From Haloferax marisrubri (GTDB lineage Archaea > Halobacteriota > Halobacteria > Halobacteriales > Haloferacaceae), in the NCBI RefSeq assembly GCF_001469875.2, contig NZ_LOPW02000010.1, positions 779,924 to 843,923 of the forward strand: DNA of 64,000 nucleotides. The letters are read 5' to 3'. The notes under the pieces were generated by a model, which made no database searches, was not told the DNA's origin, and saw only the letters and a list, made by a program, of their open reading frames with translations. Made by a program: the position numbers and the translations under genes. Shown here piece by piece: positions 44,510 through 53,065 of the stretch (positions are counted from its first letter, which is position 1; every line of letters begins with the position of its first letter).

Positions 44510-44551
44510 GTTCTCTGAACGCAACTCGGTCAGCGACGCGGCTCCGAGAAC

Positions 44552-44842
44552 TCACCGTTCGTCCCGCACCCGCCACCACCAGCCCATCGCGGCCACGCCG
44601 ACGATGAGGACGACGACGGCGAGCGCGTCGAGAGCGTAGTTGAGCGGCGTGCCCGTCGGCACGGTCCCGGACTGCGTCACCTGCAAGAGGGCGTACGAGA
44701 GCCACGTGAGACACATCCCGACGAGGAGAACCGCCCGCGTGCCCGGGAGTTTCCCGCGCCGGTACTGGATGGCCGTGCCCGCGAGGAGCAACAGGTACGC
44801 GACGAGGAGGGGAACGCCCCCGAGGTCGGCGGGCACGCTCAC
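44552..44842 (-). CDS. small membrane protein, unknown
   Basis: 96 residues from the GTG at 44842 (read MSVPADLGGVPLLV). Three hydrophobic helices are predicted: about 10-25, 35-55 and 70-90, ending WWWRVRDER. A longer in-frame start at 44962 adds a basic, Arg-rich leader that I do not trust. It has no recognised family. Confidence 0.55.
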   Translation of the reverse strand: MSVPADLGGVPLLVAYLLLLAGTAIQYRRGKLPGTRAVLLVGMCLTWLSYALLQVTQSGTVPTGTPLNYALDALAVVVLIVGVAAMGWWWRVRDER

Positions 44843-45022
44843 GGTTCCGTCGACAACGCCGCGAGAGGACTCACAGTCCCGAAGCCGGCGAGCGGTACGC
44901 CGAATCCAGACGGTGCGGCGCGGGAGGGGAGAGGGACCATACGCCACCTCCGCAGAGAACACACTAAACAGTTGACACCAGTCGCCACGAGGACCGCCGG
45001 CCTCGCACGCGTGGGCGAAGAA

Positions 45023-45250
45023 TCAGTATCCGAGCGTGTCGACCGTCTCGATTCGCTCGATACCGTCGAGTTCGCAGAGGTCGGAGACGGCCGACTCCGC
45101 GAGCGAGACCACGACGCCGCCGAATCGAAGTTCGCGTTCGAGGCTACCGTCGAGCGACTCGACGCGGGTTTCGAGCGCGGCGCGGGCGTCGTCGTCCGCG
45201 GGTTCGACGCGGAGTTCCGCGACCTCGTCGTCGAGGGGGTCGTCGCGCAT
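45023..45250 (-). CDS. small acidic protein, unknown
   Basis: 75 residues from the ATG at 45250. The composition is Asp/Glu-rich, with a pattern of short strands and helices (EVAELRVEPADDD..., GVVVSLAESAVSDLCELDGIERIETV). It could be a ferredoxin-like mini-domain. It is isolated between two minus-strand genes. No family recognised. Confidence 0.55.
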   Translation of the reverse strand: MRDDPLDDEVAELRVEPADDDARAALETRVESLDGSLERELRFGGVVVSLAESAVSDLCELDGIERIETVDTLGY

Positions 45251-45349
45251 GCGACGGACGGGGTGAGAGAGATACATACCCGGGGGTCGTCGGCCGGCGG
45301 GAAAACGGTCGCGGTCGGCCGGTGGCGGACCGCGCTCGACCGAGGGAGT

Positions 45350-45634
45350 TCAGTCCTCGGTGAAGTAGAACAGCGCCTCGCGACTCGCGCCGCAGTCGGG
45401 ACACGCCGACGGGAACGCGGTCAACGAGCCGAGTTCGCCGCAGTCGTCGCAGCGCCAGACGAGTCGGGCCTCGCCGAAGTTCTTCTCGGGCAGTCGCCGG
45501 TGTTCGACGACGGTCGGAGGCCGAACCGCGCGCGAGGCGGTCTCGTCGGTCGTCTCCACCGTCTCCCACCGCGGTCGGTCCTGTTCGAGCGGTCGCGCCG
45601 GCTGAGTCGGTCGCGCGGGTGTCTTTATTGCCAT
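45350..45634 (-). CDS. rubredoxin-like zinc-ribbon protein
   Basis: 94 residues from the ATG at 45634. The first 45 residues are polar and probably flexible; the C-terminal half carries a four-cysteine ribbon: WRCDDCGELGSLTAF then SACPDCGASREAL. From memory it resembles the haloarchaeal DUF7130 rubredoxin-like family. It could bind zinc or iron. It lies 38 nt after the YihY gene on the same strand. Function unknown. Confidence 0.72.
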   Translation of the reverse strand: MAIKTPARPTQPARPLEQDRPRWETVETTDETASRAVRPPTVVEHRRLPEKNFGEARLVWRCDDCGELGSLTAFPSACPDCGASREALFYFTED

Positions 45635-45672
45635 AGTGTCACATACGCACGCGAGCTCCATAACGCCCGTCG

Positions 45673-46731
45673 TCACTTCTCTTGACTGTCAGGCCACGAG
45701 GACCATCTGAGTTCCAGTCTGACCGGTCCCTCCGGGAGGAACCGACTGGTCTCGGTGTCGCTGACGACCCGTTCGGGACGGGGGAGCGTGACGGATTCGT
45801 CGCCGACCCGAACCGTCAGGTCCTCGTCCGGAGCGGCCGCCACGAGGCGGTCGAACTGCTCGATGGCCGCAGTCACCTCTCGGCGAGTCACGATGTCGGT
45901 CTGCGAGTCGAGCGGGACGCCGCCGAACACCGGGCGGACGTTCACGTCGCGCGAGCGGTTCGACAGCACCGCGTTGACGGCCGCGCCGAGGAGGATGACG
46001 AGCCCGCTGAAGTAGAGCCACGTCAGGAGGACGAGGATGCCGGCGACGACGCTCGACTCGGGGGCGCGGCTACTGAACTCGACGTAGAGCCGGAACAGCG
46101 ACTCGAAGGTCGTCAGTCCGACGGCGGCGACGAGGGTGCCGGGGACGACTTCGAGGTAGGTCACGTCCTCGTCGGGGAAGATGTAGTACATCGGGTAGAA
46201 CGTCACGAACAGGACGGCGACGAGGAGGCCGCGGTAGACGACCCATCCGAGCGCACCGTCGAGCGCCGGGAGCACGGACTCGATGAGCGCGCCGGCGACG
46301 ACGGCGAGCGAGACGGTGACGAGCACGACGATGCCGTCGGAGAGCTGGTCGGCGAAGGTGTTGGCCGCCTCCGACTCGTAGATGTCCGAGAAGGCGGTGT
46401 CGAGGCCGCGGAAGATGCGGAGCGTCCCCCACACCAACACGAGCACCCCGACGACAGAGAGGCTCGCCAGTTGGGTCGACGACTCCAGTTCGGCGACGAT
46501 GACGTCGCCCGCGCCGGGAGTCAAGACGGATTGGATGACGGCGATGACGCCCTCGCGGAGGCCGCTGTCGCCGGTGGCGGAGACGGCCGCGAGGACGAGC
46601 AGGAACAGCGGTAACAGCGAGACGAACGCCCCGTAAGCGATGCTTCCCGCCATGAAGGTGAGCCGCTCGGTGCGCACCTCGTAGACGATGGCCCGGCCGA
46701 GCGTGAGCGCTCTCGTGACGCGCGGATTCAT
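45673..46731 (-). CDS. YihY/virulence-factor-BrkB family membrane protein
   Basis: 352 residues with six membrane helices. MAGSIAYGAFVSLLPLFLLVLAAVS is the family's first helix; a SSTQLASLSVVGVLVLVWGTLRIFRGLDTAFSDIYE loop and YPMYYIFPDEDVTYLEVVPGTLVAA follow, both diagnostic. The C-terminal 85 residues are a soluble acidic domain with no match I recognise. The family is of uncertain function; despite an old name as RNase BN it is not a nuclease. Confidence 0.9.
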   Translation of the reverse strand: MNPRVTRALTLGRAIVYEVRTERLTFMAGSIAYGAFVSLLPLFLLVLAAVSATGDSGLREGVIAVIQSVLTPGAGDVIVAELESSTQLASLSVVGVLVLVWGTLRIFRGLDTAFSDIYESEAANTFADQLSDGIVVLVTVSLAVVAGALIESVLPALDGALGWVVYRGLLVAVLFVTFYPMYYIFPDEDVTYLEVVPGTLVAAVGLTTFESLFRLYVEFSSRAPESSVVAGILVLLTWLYFSGLVILLGAAVNAVLSNRSRDVNVRPVFGGVPLDSQTDIVTRREVTAAIEQFDRLVAAAPDEDLTVRVGDESVTLPRPERVVSDTETSRFLPEGPVRLELRWSSWPDSQEK

Positions 46732-46806
46732 GGACGCTGATACGTCGGCCGACGAGAAAAGCGCGATGCGCGGTCGGTGGGCGGTGGCGGCTGGCGGTGA
46801 TGGCGG

Positions 46807-46974
46807 CTACCGACGGGCGGCGAAGACGGCGACCGCCAGCCCCAAGATGGCTCCTGTCGCGGTCCACTCCACCGCGTAGCCGACCGTTCCACCGATGGCC
46901 GAGCCGAGGGTCACCCCGCCGACGACGTTCGCCCCCGCAACGAGCGCCATCCGAGTGAGTTCGCTCTGGAACAT
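46807..46974 (-). CDS. 55-residue glycine-rich membrane protein
   Basis: The ATG at 46974 opens 55 codons to a TAG at 46807. Two hydrophobic, Gly/Ala-rich helices are present: ALVAGANVVGGVTLGSAIGG and ATGAILGLAVAVFA, with glycine-zipper spacing. Short and unrecognised. It may be a channel-like or membrane-bound oligomer. Confidence 0.5.
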   Translation of the reverse strand: MFQSELTRMALVAGANVVGGVTLGSAIGGTVGYAVEWTATGAILGLAVAVFAARR

Positions 46975-47085
46975 ATCGAACTCTCTGGCTGTTCGAGAAG
47001 ATAGCCTCGTCGGTTCCGTCATCGAACCGACCGACGGGCGACGGGCCCACCGCGTTTTACTACCGCGTGGCGCGTGGGTTCGACC

Positions 47086-47400
47086 ATGACAGTCATCGCC
47101 ATGTTGAGCGTCGCACCGGTCGTCGAAGGGAGCATGTCGGGCGAGGTCGCCAAGGCCGTCGCGGCCCTCGACGACTTCGAGGTGTCCTACGAGACGAACC
47201 CGATGGGAACGGTCATCGAGGCCGACGACATCGACGAACTGCTCGCTGCGGTCGGCGCGGCCCACAAGGCGGTCGACGGCGACCGCGTGAGCACGTTCCT
47301 GAAGATAGACGACAAGCGCACGAAAGACCAGACGGCCGCCGACAAGGTCGACGCCGTCGAAGCCCACCTCGGGCGAGAAGCCAGAAGCGACCGCGAGTAG
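47086..47400 (+). CDS. MTH1187/YkoF-family thiamine-binding protein
   Basis: 104 residues from the ATG at 47086. VIAMLSVAPVVEGSMSGEVAKAVAAL, then YETNPMGTVIEADDIDELLAAVGAAHKAV and RVSTFLKIDDKRTKDQ are the family landmarks. Members bind thiamine or a similar small molecule in a ferredoxin-like fold. It is divergent from the small membrane gene at 46807. Confidence 0.88.
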   Translation: MTVIAMLSVAPVVEGSMSGEVAKAVAALDDFEVSYETNPMGTVIEADDIDELLAAVGAAHKAVDGDRVSTFLKIDDKRTKDQTAADKVDAVEAHLGREARSDRE

Positions 47401-47520
47401 ATTCGCGGGCCGCGGTGGCCCGCGTGCGTTTCCGCCACGCGAGACACGAGACACGTCCACGCAACCCGTAGCGGTGGGTGACTGACAAACCCTTTAGCCG
47501 AAGGCGCGCAATCGCCTCGC

Positions 47521-48453
47521 ATGGACAGCATCAATCGGATGGCCATCGAACTGGTCGACGAGGCGCTCGACTTCGCCGGGGTACTCGGCATCGAGGGCTA
47601 CGAACTCGACTCGGGCGCGACGGTCATCGACTTCGGCGTCGACGCCGACGGCGGTGTCGAAGCGGGGATGCTCCTCGCGGAGATTCAGACCGCGGGTCTC
47701 GCCACGGTACAGACGCGGATGGGCGACGTCGCCGGCACGCCCCGTCCGTACGTCGAACTCTCCACCGACCGCCCAGCGCTCGCCCTCCTCTGCTCGCAGA
47801 AGGCCGGTTGGGAGCTCGCTTTCGACGACTTCGACGGCCTCGGCTCGGGCCCGGCCCGCGCGTTGGTCGGCGAAGAAGAGGAGTTCCACCACCTCGGCTA
47901 CTACGACGAGTTCGACCTGACGGTCCTCTCGGTCGAGAGCATCGACCTCCCGACCGACGAGGTCGCAGAACACGTCGCGGAGACGACCGGCCTCGAACCG
48001 AGCGCCATCTTCCTGCCGACCTACGCGACCGGCTCGCTCGTCGGGAGCGTCACGGGCGCGGCCCGCGCGGCCGAACTCGCCGTGTTCAACCTCTTCGAGG
48101 CGGGCTACGACCCGTCGAGCATCCTCTCTATCAACGGCTCCGCCCCGCTCGCGCCCGTCAGCTACGACGAGAGCGTCGCCATGGGCCGGACGAACGACGC
48201 CGTCGCCTACGGCGGGCGCGTCCACGTCACGGTCAGCGAGGACTTCGACGACTTCGACCGCGCGGTCTCCACGGCCGGGTCCGACTACGGCGTCCCGTTC
48301 GAGCAGCTGTTCGAAGACGCCGACTGGGACTTCGGCGAGGTCGACCCCGACGTGTTCGGCCCCGCGCAGGTCACGGTCGACGTGGTCAACGGCCCGACGT
48401 ACACCCTCGGCGAGACCGACGAGGACGTGCTCGCCGACTCGTTCGGACTGTGA
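47521..48453 (+). CDS. mch: methenyltetrahydromethanopterin cyclohydrolase
   Basis: 310 residues. The enzyme hydrolyses the methenyl group on the C1 carrier to the formyl level. Landmarks are INRMAIELVDEAL, LAEIQTAGLATVQT, YVELSTDRPALALLCSQKAGW, LARALVGEEEEFHHLGYYDEFDLTVL-type text and SINGSAPLAPVSYDESVAMGRTNDAVAYGG. Haloarchaea use a tetrahydrofolate-type C1 pathway and yet keep Mch, so the physiological substrate is inferred. The next gene overlaps its stop (GTGA). Confidence 0.93.
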   Translation: MDSINRMAIELVDEALDFAGVLGIEGYELDSGATVIDFGVDADGGVEAGMLLAEIQTAGLATVQTRMGDVAGTPRPYVELSTDRPALALLCSQKAGWELAFDDFDGLGSGPARALVGEEEEFHHLGYYDEFDLTVLSVESIDLPTDEVAEHVAETTGLEPSAIFLPTYATGSLVGSVTGAARAAELAVFNLFEAGYDPSSILSINGSAPLAPVSYDESVAMGRTNDAVAYGGRVHVTVSEDFDDFDRAVSTAGSDYGVPFEQLFEDADWDFGEVDPDVFGPAQVTVDVVNGPTYTLGETDEDVLADSFGL

Positions 48454-48941
48454 GGCGCAAGCCGGTCCCGCCCGCGCCGGACTCCCTCGACCGGCTGTGG
48501 GACGCCCACCGCGCCGTCCCCCTGGTTCCGGGGACCGAAGACGACTGTTGCGGGCGCGTCGCCGAGCGACTCGACGTAACGCCCGACGAGGGCCGCGACT
48601 GGCTCGTGTTCTGCCAGTCGCTCGGGCTCGCCCGCGAAGTGAGCCGCGGCTTCGAGCGCGTCCGCGACGACCCGACACAGGACGACTTGCGGGCCGCCTT
48701 CGAGTCGAACGTCTTCGGCGCGCGCGAGGCGCTCGACGCCCTCGGCGACGAGCCGAAATCGGTGGACGCGGTGTTCGACGCGTTCGAGCCGACCGTCCCG
48801 AACTGGGAGCGCCACCGCGACCCGGAGGGGTGGGAGTCGCGCTGGCGCGACAGAGTCGCCCGCCTACTCGACTGGGCGGTGCTGTTCGGCGCGGCGGCGA
48901 GAAAATCGGACGGCTACGTCGCGGTCGAGGACGCGGACTGA
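48450..48941 (+). CDS. unknown protein coupled to mch
   Basis: 163 residues from the GTG at 48450, overlapping the mch stop codon. It is soluble and helical, with a Cys-Cys pair (EDDCCGRVAERLDVTPDEGRDWLVFCQSLGLARE), then FERVRDDPTQDDLRAAFESNVFGAREALDALGDEP. The first half resembles a small winged-helix or helical bundle. No family recognised. Coupling to mch suggests a part in C1 metabolism (inference). Confidence 0.7.
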   Translation: MRRKPVPPAPDSLDRLWDAHRAVPLVPGTEDDCCGRVAERLDVTPDEGRDWLVFCQSLGLAREVSRGFERVRDDPTQDDLRAAFESNVFGAREALDALGDEPKSVDAVFDAFEPTVPNWERHRDPEGWESRWRDRVARLLDWAVLFGAAARKSDGYVAVEDAD

Positions 48942-48981
48942 CAGTCGGCGGGAACGAAGCGGAGTCGCCGCCCGTGCTGTT

Positions 48982-50586
48982 TTAATCGACCTTCGTCACG
49001 GTCCCGACGCCCTTGGACCGGCCCTCGCGGAAGACGAATCGCTGGCCCTCCTCGACGAAGTACGGCCGGAACTTGAACTCCACGCGGGTCGTGCCGGTGT
49101 CGCCGGGCAGGAGTCGCCCGCCGTCGGGGTGGAAGACGGCCGCCTCGGAGATGGTTTCGAGGTGGACGACCGGCTCGTAGCCCTCCTGAATCCGAGTCGG
49201 GTGGTTGAGCACCATCACGTCGGCTTCGAACTCGCGGACGGCGGTGGGCTCCGAGTTGGCCGGGAGGAGCACCATCCCGCGTTCGATTTCGGACTCGCGG
49301 ACGCCCTTGAGGGCGATGCCGACGATGCGGCCGGCGTTGGCCCGGTCGACTCGGTGGTAGTGCATCTCGATGGAGCGGACCTCGACCTCGCGGAACTCGC
49401 CGTCGGACATCGGCCCCAAGAGCAGTTTGTCGCCGGCTTCGACCGCCCCGGAGTTGACCGTGCCGGAGGCGACCGCGCCGACGCCCGTGACCGAGTAGAT
49501 CCGATCGATGTACATCTTGAAGTCGCCCTCGGCGGCGCTGCGCTTCGGGAGCGACTCGAACAGCCGGTCGAGGTCGTCGAGACCGTCCATCGTGACCGCG
49601 CTCGTCAGGAACAGCGGGACGACGGACTCGCTTATCTCCTCGACCGCGGCGTCGACGCCGTGGCGCTCGACGCTCAGCGGCGTCCGGCCCACGTCGCGGA
49701 GGAGCCGTTCGACCTCGCGTTCGACCTCGGCGGCGCGCTCCTCGGAGACTGCGTCGATCTTCGTGATGGCGACGACCGTCGGCAGTTCCATGGCGAGCAG
49801 GATGCCGAGATGTTCGCGGGTCGTCCGCGTCGGGCCGTCGTCGGCGGCGACGACGAGCAGGCCGTAGTCGAGGCGCTGGCCGACGAGGCCGCGAATCGTC
49901 GTCCGGAGCCACGGCTCGTGGCCCACGGTGTCGACGAACGAGACCAACCGGTCGGCCTCCTGGACGATTTGCGCCCGGTCGGACTTCCGGTGGGGGTTTC
50001 GCATGTGGACCGGACCGTCGTCGGAAAAGCCGTAGACGGCGTACGAGAGGTCCGCCGACAGGCCGCGTTCGACCTCGTGGGGCTGTACGTCGAGGAACGA
50101 CCGCGTGCCGCCGTTGCCGTTGTCGGCCTGTCCGGTCACGAGCGACCCGACGAGGGTGGACTTGCCGTGGTCGACGTGGCCCGCGGTGCCGACGACGATG
50201 TGGTCGTCGTCCACGTCGAGCATCGCGCCCTCGCGGATGGTCGCGACGCCGACGAGGCCGCGTTCGGCCGAGTCGCCGACGCCCCACGTCTCCACGTCTT
50301 CGATGTGCGCCCCGGCCTCTTCGGCCAGAAGCGACAGCACGTCCATGGTCTCGGAGAAGTCGTCCGGCGGGATGCCGGCGATGCCGCCGTCGTCGGTGAC
50401 GCCGACCACGTAGGTCGCCACGCCGTCGCCGGAGAGCACTCGGTGTCTGAGTTGCGCCGCGAGCGACTCCATCCGGCCGTCGGACAGGTGAACGGCGCGA
50501 GTGAGGCGTTCTTTGAACTCGACGTTTCCGCCTTCTTCCTCACCGCGCTCGAGGGCCTCGTCCAAGAGAGCCCGATCCGCGCTCAT
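48982..50586 (-). CDS. GTPBP1-type translational GTPase
   Basis: 534 residues from the ATG at 50586. Residues 1-128 are a domain of unknown function. The G domain has G1 GHVDHGKST (136-144), G3 DTVGHEPW and G4 TKID. Beta-barrel domains follow, as in EF-Tu/aEF1A (FKMYIDRIYSVTGVGAVASGTVNSG). The C-terminus RPYFVEEGQRFVFREGRSKGVGTV is the EF-Tu-like domain III end. It belongs to the GTPBP1/2 group; eukaryotic relatives act in ribosome rescue and mRNA decay. Confidence 0.87.
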   Translation of the reverse strand: MSADRALLDEALERGEEEGGNVEFKERLTRAVHLSDGRMESLAAQLRHRVLSGDGVATYVVGVTDDGGIAGIPPDDFSETMDVLSLLAEEAGAHIEDVETWGVGDSAERGLVGVATIREGAMLDVDDDHIVVGTAGHVDHGKSTLVGSLVTGQADNGNGGTRSFLDVQPHEVERGLSADLSYAVYGFSDDGPVHMRNPHRKSDRAQIVQEADRLVSFVDTVGHEPWLRTTIRGLVGQRLDYGLLVVAADDGPTRTTREHLGILLAMELPTVVAITKIDAVSEERAAEVEREVERLLRDVGRTPLSVERHGVDAAVEEISESVVPLFLTSAVTMDGLDDLDRLFESLPKRSAAEGDFKMYIDRIYSVTGVGAVASGTVNSGAVEAGDKLLLGPMSDGEFREVEVRSIEMHYHRVDRANAGRIVGIALKGVRESEIERGMVLLPANSEPTAVREFEADVMVLNHPTRIQEGYEPVVHLETISEAAVFHPDGGRLLPGDTGTTRVEFKFRPYFVEEGQRFVFREGRSKGVGTVTKVD

Positions 50587-50728
50587 GGAAGCGGGTAGGA
50601 AACCGACCGTGAAAACGCTTTCCGCGGTAGCGATTACCATGAGAACATACCGCAATCGAGACGGAGACCGACGCGGACGCGCTCGTCGGGACTCGTGGCG
50701 GTCGGATGCGAGTAAAAAGGGAAACGCG

Positions 50729-51307
50729 TTACTCGGTCAGGCGCTCGTAGGCGCGGTTGACGCGCTTGAACGCCTCCTCGTCGCCGGTCTTCGAGTCCGG
50801 GTGGGTCTCTTTGACCCGCTCGCGGTAGGCCGCTTTCACGTCGTCCTCGGAGGCGTCGGCGTCGAGGTCGAGCGTGTCGAGGGCCTGCTGTCGGCTCATG
50901 CCGCGCCGCGGCGGGCGGACGCTCGGTCCGTCGCCGCCAGTTCGCTGTCGGCGACGGCGGTCGCCGGCGAATCCGCCGTCGGGACCGAACCGACCGGCTC
51001 GTGGTCCCTCTTGGGGGTCGCCGCGGGGGCCCGCACCGAAGCCGCCGGTCTCCCGGCGGTCGCCTCGCCGTCGCTCCGACCGGAAGCCGAACCCGCCGCG
51101 TCCGGCGTCGGCGCGGACGCGCGTCCGGCGGAACCGCTCGTGGAGGCGGCCGCTGACGTGGGCGTACATGAAGTACGTCGTCGCGCCGAAGGGGACGGCG
51201 ACGAACAGCAACAAGAGCTGTCGGTAGGCGAACGCCAACACGACGAGGAGCATGGTGATACCCGCGAACACCGCCGCGAGCCCCATGACGAGTCGGTCTC
51301 GGTCCAC
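50729..51307 (-). CDS. membrane-anchored DnaJ-domain protein
   Basis: 192 residues. Two N-terminal membrane helices (about 8-25 and 30-48) are followed by an Arg/Gly-rich linker (RGGFGFRSERRRGDRRETGG...), and a C-terminal J domain (137-192) with the HPD motif at 169-171 (KETHPDSKTGDEEAFKRVNRAYERL). The HPD motif stimulates Hsp70 ATPase. A membrane J-protein suggests chaperone action at the inner face of the membrane. Confidence 0.88.
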   Translation of the reverse strand: MDRDRLVMGLAAVFAGITMLLVVLAFAYRQLLLLFVAVPFGATTYFMYAHVSGRLHERFRRTRVRADAGRGGFGFRSERRRGDRRETGGFGAGPRGDPQEGPRAGRFGPDGGFAGDRRRRQRTGGDGPSVRPPRRGMSRQQALDTLDLDADASEDDVKAAYRERVKETHPDSKTGDEEAFKRVNRAYERLTE

Positions 51308-51397
51308 GGGCGCAGTTAGGGTCGCACGGTGGTAAACGTCTCGCCGGGCGGCGACTGCCGGACGGTTCGGCCGGGAAAACCGACCGCTGGCGTCGGC

Positions 51398-52195
51398 TCA
51401 GCGATACTGGTTCAGCCGCTTTTTGAGGCGCTTCGCCGCCTGTCCGGCGGCCTTGTCGAACTGCTCGCCGTCGTCCTCACCGGCGAAGATGATGCCGCGC
51501 GAGGAGTTCACGAGGCCGACGCCGTCGGCGAGGCCGAACTCGACGGCAGCCTCGGCATCGCCGCCCTGCGCCCCCACGCCGGGGACGAGGAAGGGCAGGT
51601 CGGGCACCTGTTCGCGGAGGTGTTCCAGTTCGTCGGGACCGGTCGCGCCGACGACGAGGCCGACGTTCCCGTGTTCGTTCCAGAGGTCGCAGAGCGCGGC
51701 GACGCGCTCGTAGAGGGGTTCGCCCGAGTCGAGTTCGAGCGACTGGAGGTCGGAGCCGCCGGGGTTCGAGGTGCGGCAGAGGACGAACACGCCCTTGTCC
51801 GCCCGCGAGAGGAACGGCTGGATGGAGTCGCGGCCCATGTAGGGGTTGACCGTGATGGCGTCGGCGTCGTCGAGCAGGTCGGCGTACTTGCGGGTCGTGT
51901 TGCCGATGTCGGCGCGCTTGGCGTCCAGCAGGACCGGCACGCCCTTCCCGTGGGCGTAGGCGATGGTCTCGCGCAGGGAGCGCCAGCCGTCTTCGTCCTC
52001 GTAGAACGCCGCGTTCGGCTTGAACGCCGCGGCGTGCTCGTGAGTCGCGTCGATAATGCGGCGGTTGAACGCCCAGCGCGGCAGGTCCTTGTCGAGCAGG
52101 TGTTCGGGGATGCGGTCGATATCGGCGTCGAGGCCGACCGAGACGACGCTGTCTGTCGCCTCGATGCGCTCGCGGAGGTCGTCGAAGAAGCCCAT
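51398..52195 (-). CDS. pyrF: orotidine 5'-phosphate decarboxylase
   Basis: 265 residues. The enzyme makes UMP from OMP, the last step of de novo UMP synthesis. The catalytic Asp-Lys-Asp triad is in LLDAKRADIGNTTRKYADLL; NPYMGRDSIQPFL and FLVPGVGAQGGDAE follow, marking the second-type PyrF group also used in Haloferax selection systems. The start MGFFDDLRERIEATDSVVSVGLD is typical. Confidence 0.96.
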   Translation of the reverse strand: MGFFDDLRERIEATDSVVSVGLDADIDRIPEHLLDKDLPRWAFNRRIIDATHEHAAAFKPNAAFYEDEDGWRSLRETIAYAHGKGVPVLLDAKRADIGNTTRKYADLLDDADAITVNPYMGRDSIQPFLSRADKGVFVLCRTSNPGGSDLQSLELDSGEPLYERVAALCDLWNEHGNVGLVVGATGPDELEHLREQVPDLPFLVPGVGAQGGDAEAAVEFGLADGVGLVNSSRGIIFAGEDDGEQFDKAAGQAAKRLKKRLNQYR

Positions 52196-52258
52196 TGCCC
52201 GCGAGTGCGACGACCGGCAGTAAGGGGTTTTCCCTTCGGCGTGGGTGGACTGCCCCGC

Positions 52259-53065
52259 TCACCCGGTCCGGAAGGAGAAGTCGGAACTCGGCGCGCTGTG
52301 GGTGAGCCACCCCATCGAGACCACGTCGACGCCGGTGTCGGCGTAGGCGGGGAGCGTCTCCAGCGTGATGCCCCCGCTGGCCTCCGAGATGACGCCTTCG
52401 GGGAGTCGGGAGACGCCCTCGCGGACCGCCTCGGGCGGGAGGTTGTCGAACAGGACGATGTCGGCCCCGGCGGCCGCGGCGCGCTCGCCCATCTCGGGCG
52501 TCTCGACTTCGACTTCGAGCTTCGTCGCGAACGACTTTCGCTCGGCGAAGCGGCGGACCGCCTCCTCCAGCCCGAGTTCTGCGACGTGGTTGTCCTTGAC
52601 CATCACCATCCCAGAGAGCGTGAGGCGGTGGGTGTCGCCGCCGCCGGCGACGACGGCGCGCTTTTCGACGCCGCGGAGGCCGGGGGTGGTCTTGCGGGTC
52701 GCGGCGACCCGAACCGAGTCCGACACCTCGCGGGCGGCGTCGACGGCTTCGCGGGTCGTGGTGGCGACGCCGGAGGCGTGGCCGACGACGTTGGCGGCGA
52801 CGCGCTCGCCGCGGAGGACGTTCCGGGCGTCGCCTGCGACGCGGAGAACCACGTCGCCCGCCTCGACCGCGTCGCCGACCTCGACCGCGTTCTCGGCCTC
52901 GACGCCGAGGGAGTCGAAGACCGCGACGGCGGCGTCGAGACCGGCGGCGACAGCCGGCTCCTTCGCCACGAGTCGCCCGGTGGTGTCGCCGGGCACGTCG
53001 TTCGTCACGTCGCGGTGGCCGACGTCCTCGGTCAGCCAGCGCTCGACCGTCTCAGTCGTCAGCAC
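52259..53065 (-). CDS. nadC: quinolinate phosphoribosyltransferase
   Basis: 268 residues, GTG start overlapping nadB by 14 nt. The enzyme joins quinolinate and PRPP to nicotinate mononucleotide with loss of CO2. Landmarks: GDVVLRVAGDARNVLRGERVAANVVGHASGVAT, ATRKTTPGLRGVEKRAVVAGGGDTHRLTL and MVKDNHVAELG. All catalytic Arg/Lys/His blocks are present. Confidence 0.96.
   Translation of the reverse strand: MLTTETVERWLTEDVGHRDVTNDVPGDTTGRLVAKEPAVAAGLDAAVAVFDSLGVEAENAVEVGDAVEAGDVVLRVAGDARNVLRGERVAANVVGHASGVATTTREAVDAAREVSDSVRVAATRKTTPGLRGVEKRAVVAGGGDTHRLTLSGMVMVKDNHVAELGLEEAVRRFAERKSFATKLEVEVETPEMGERAAAAGADIVLFDNLPPEAVREGVSRLPEGVISEASGGITLETLPAYADTGVDVVSMGWLTHSAPSSDFSFRTG

Noticed and set aside
44843-44962. 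N-terminal extension of the small membrane gene
   Set aside because: An Arg-rich leader with no haloarchaeal character; the GTG at 44842 gives a compact membrane protein.
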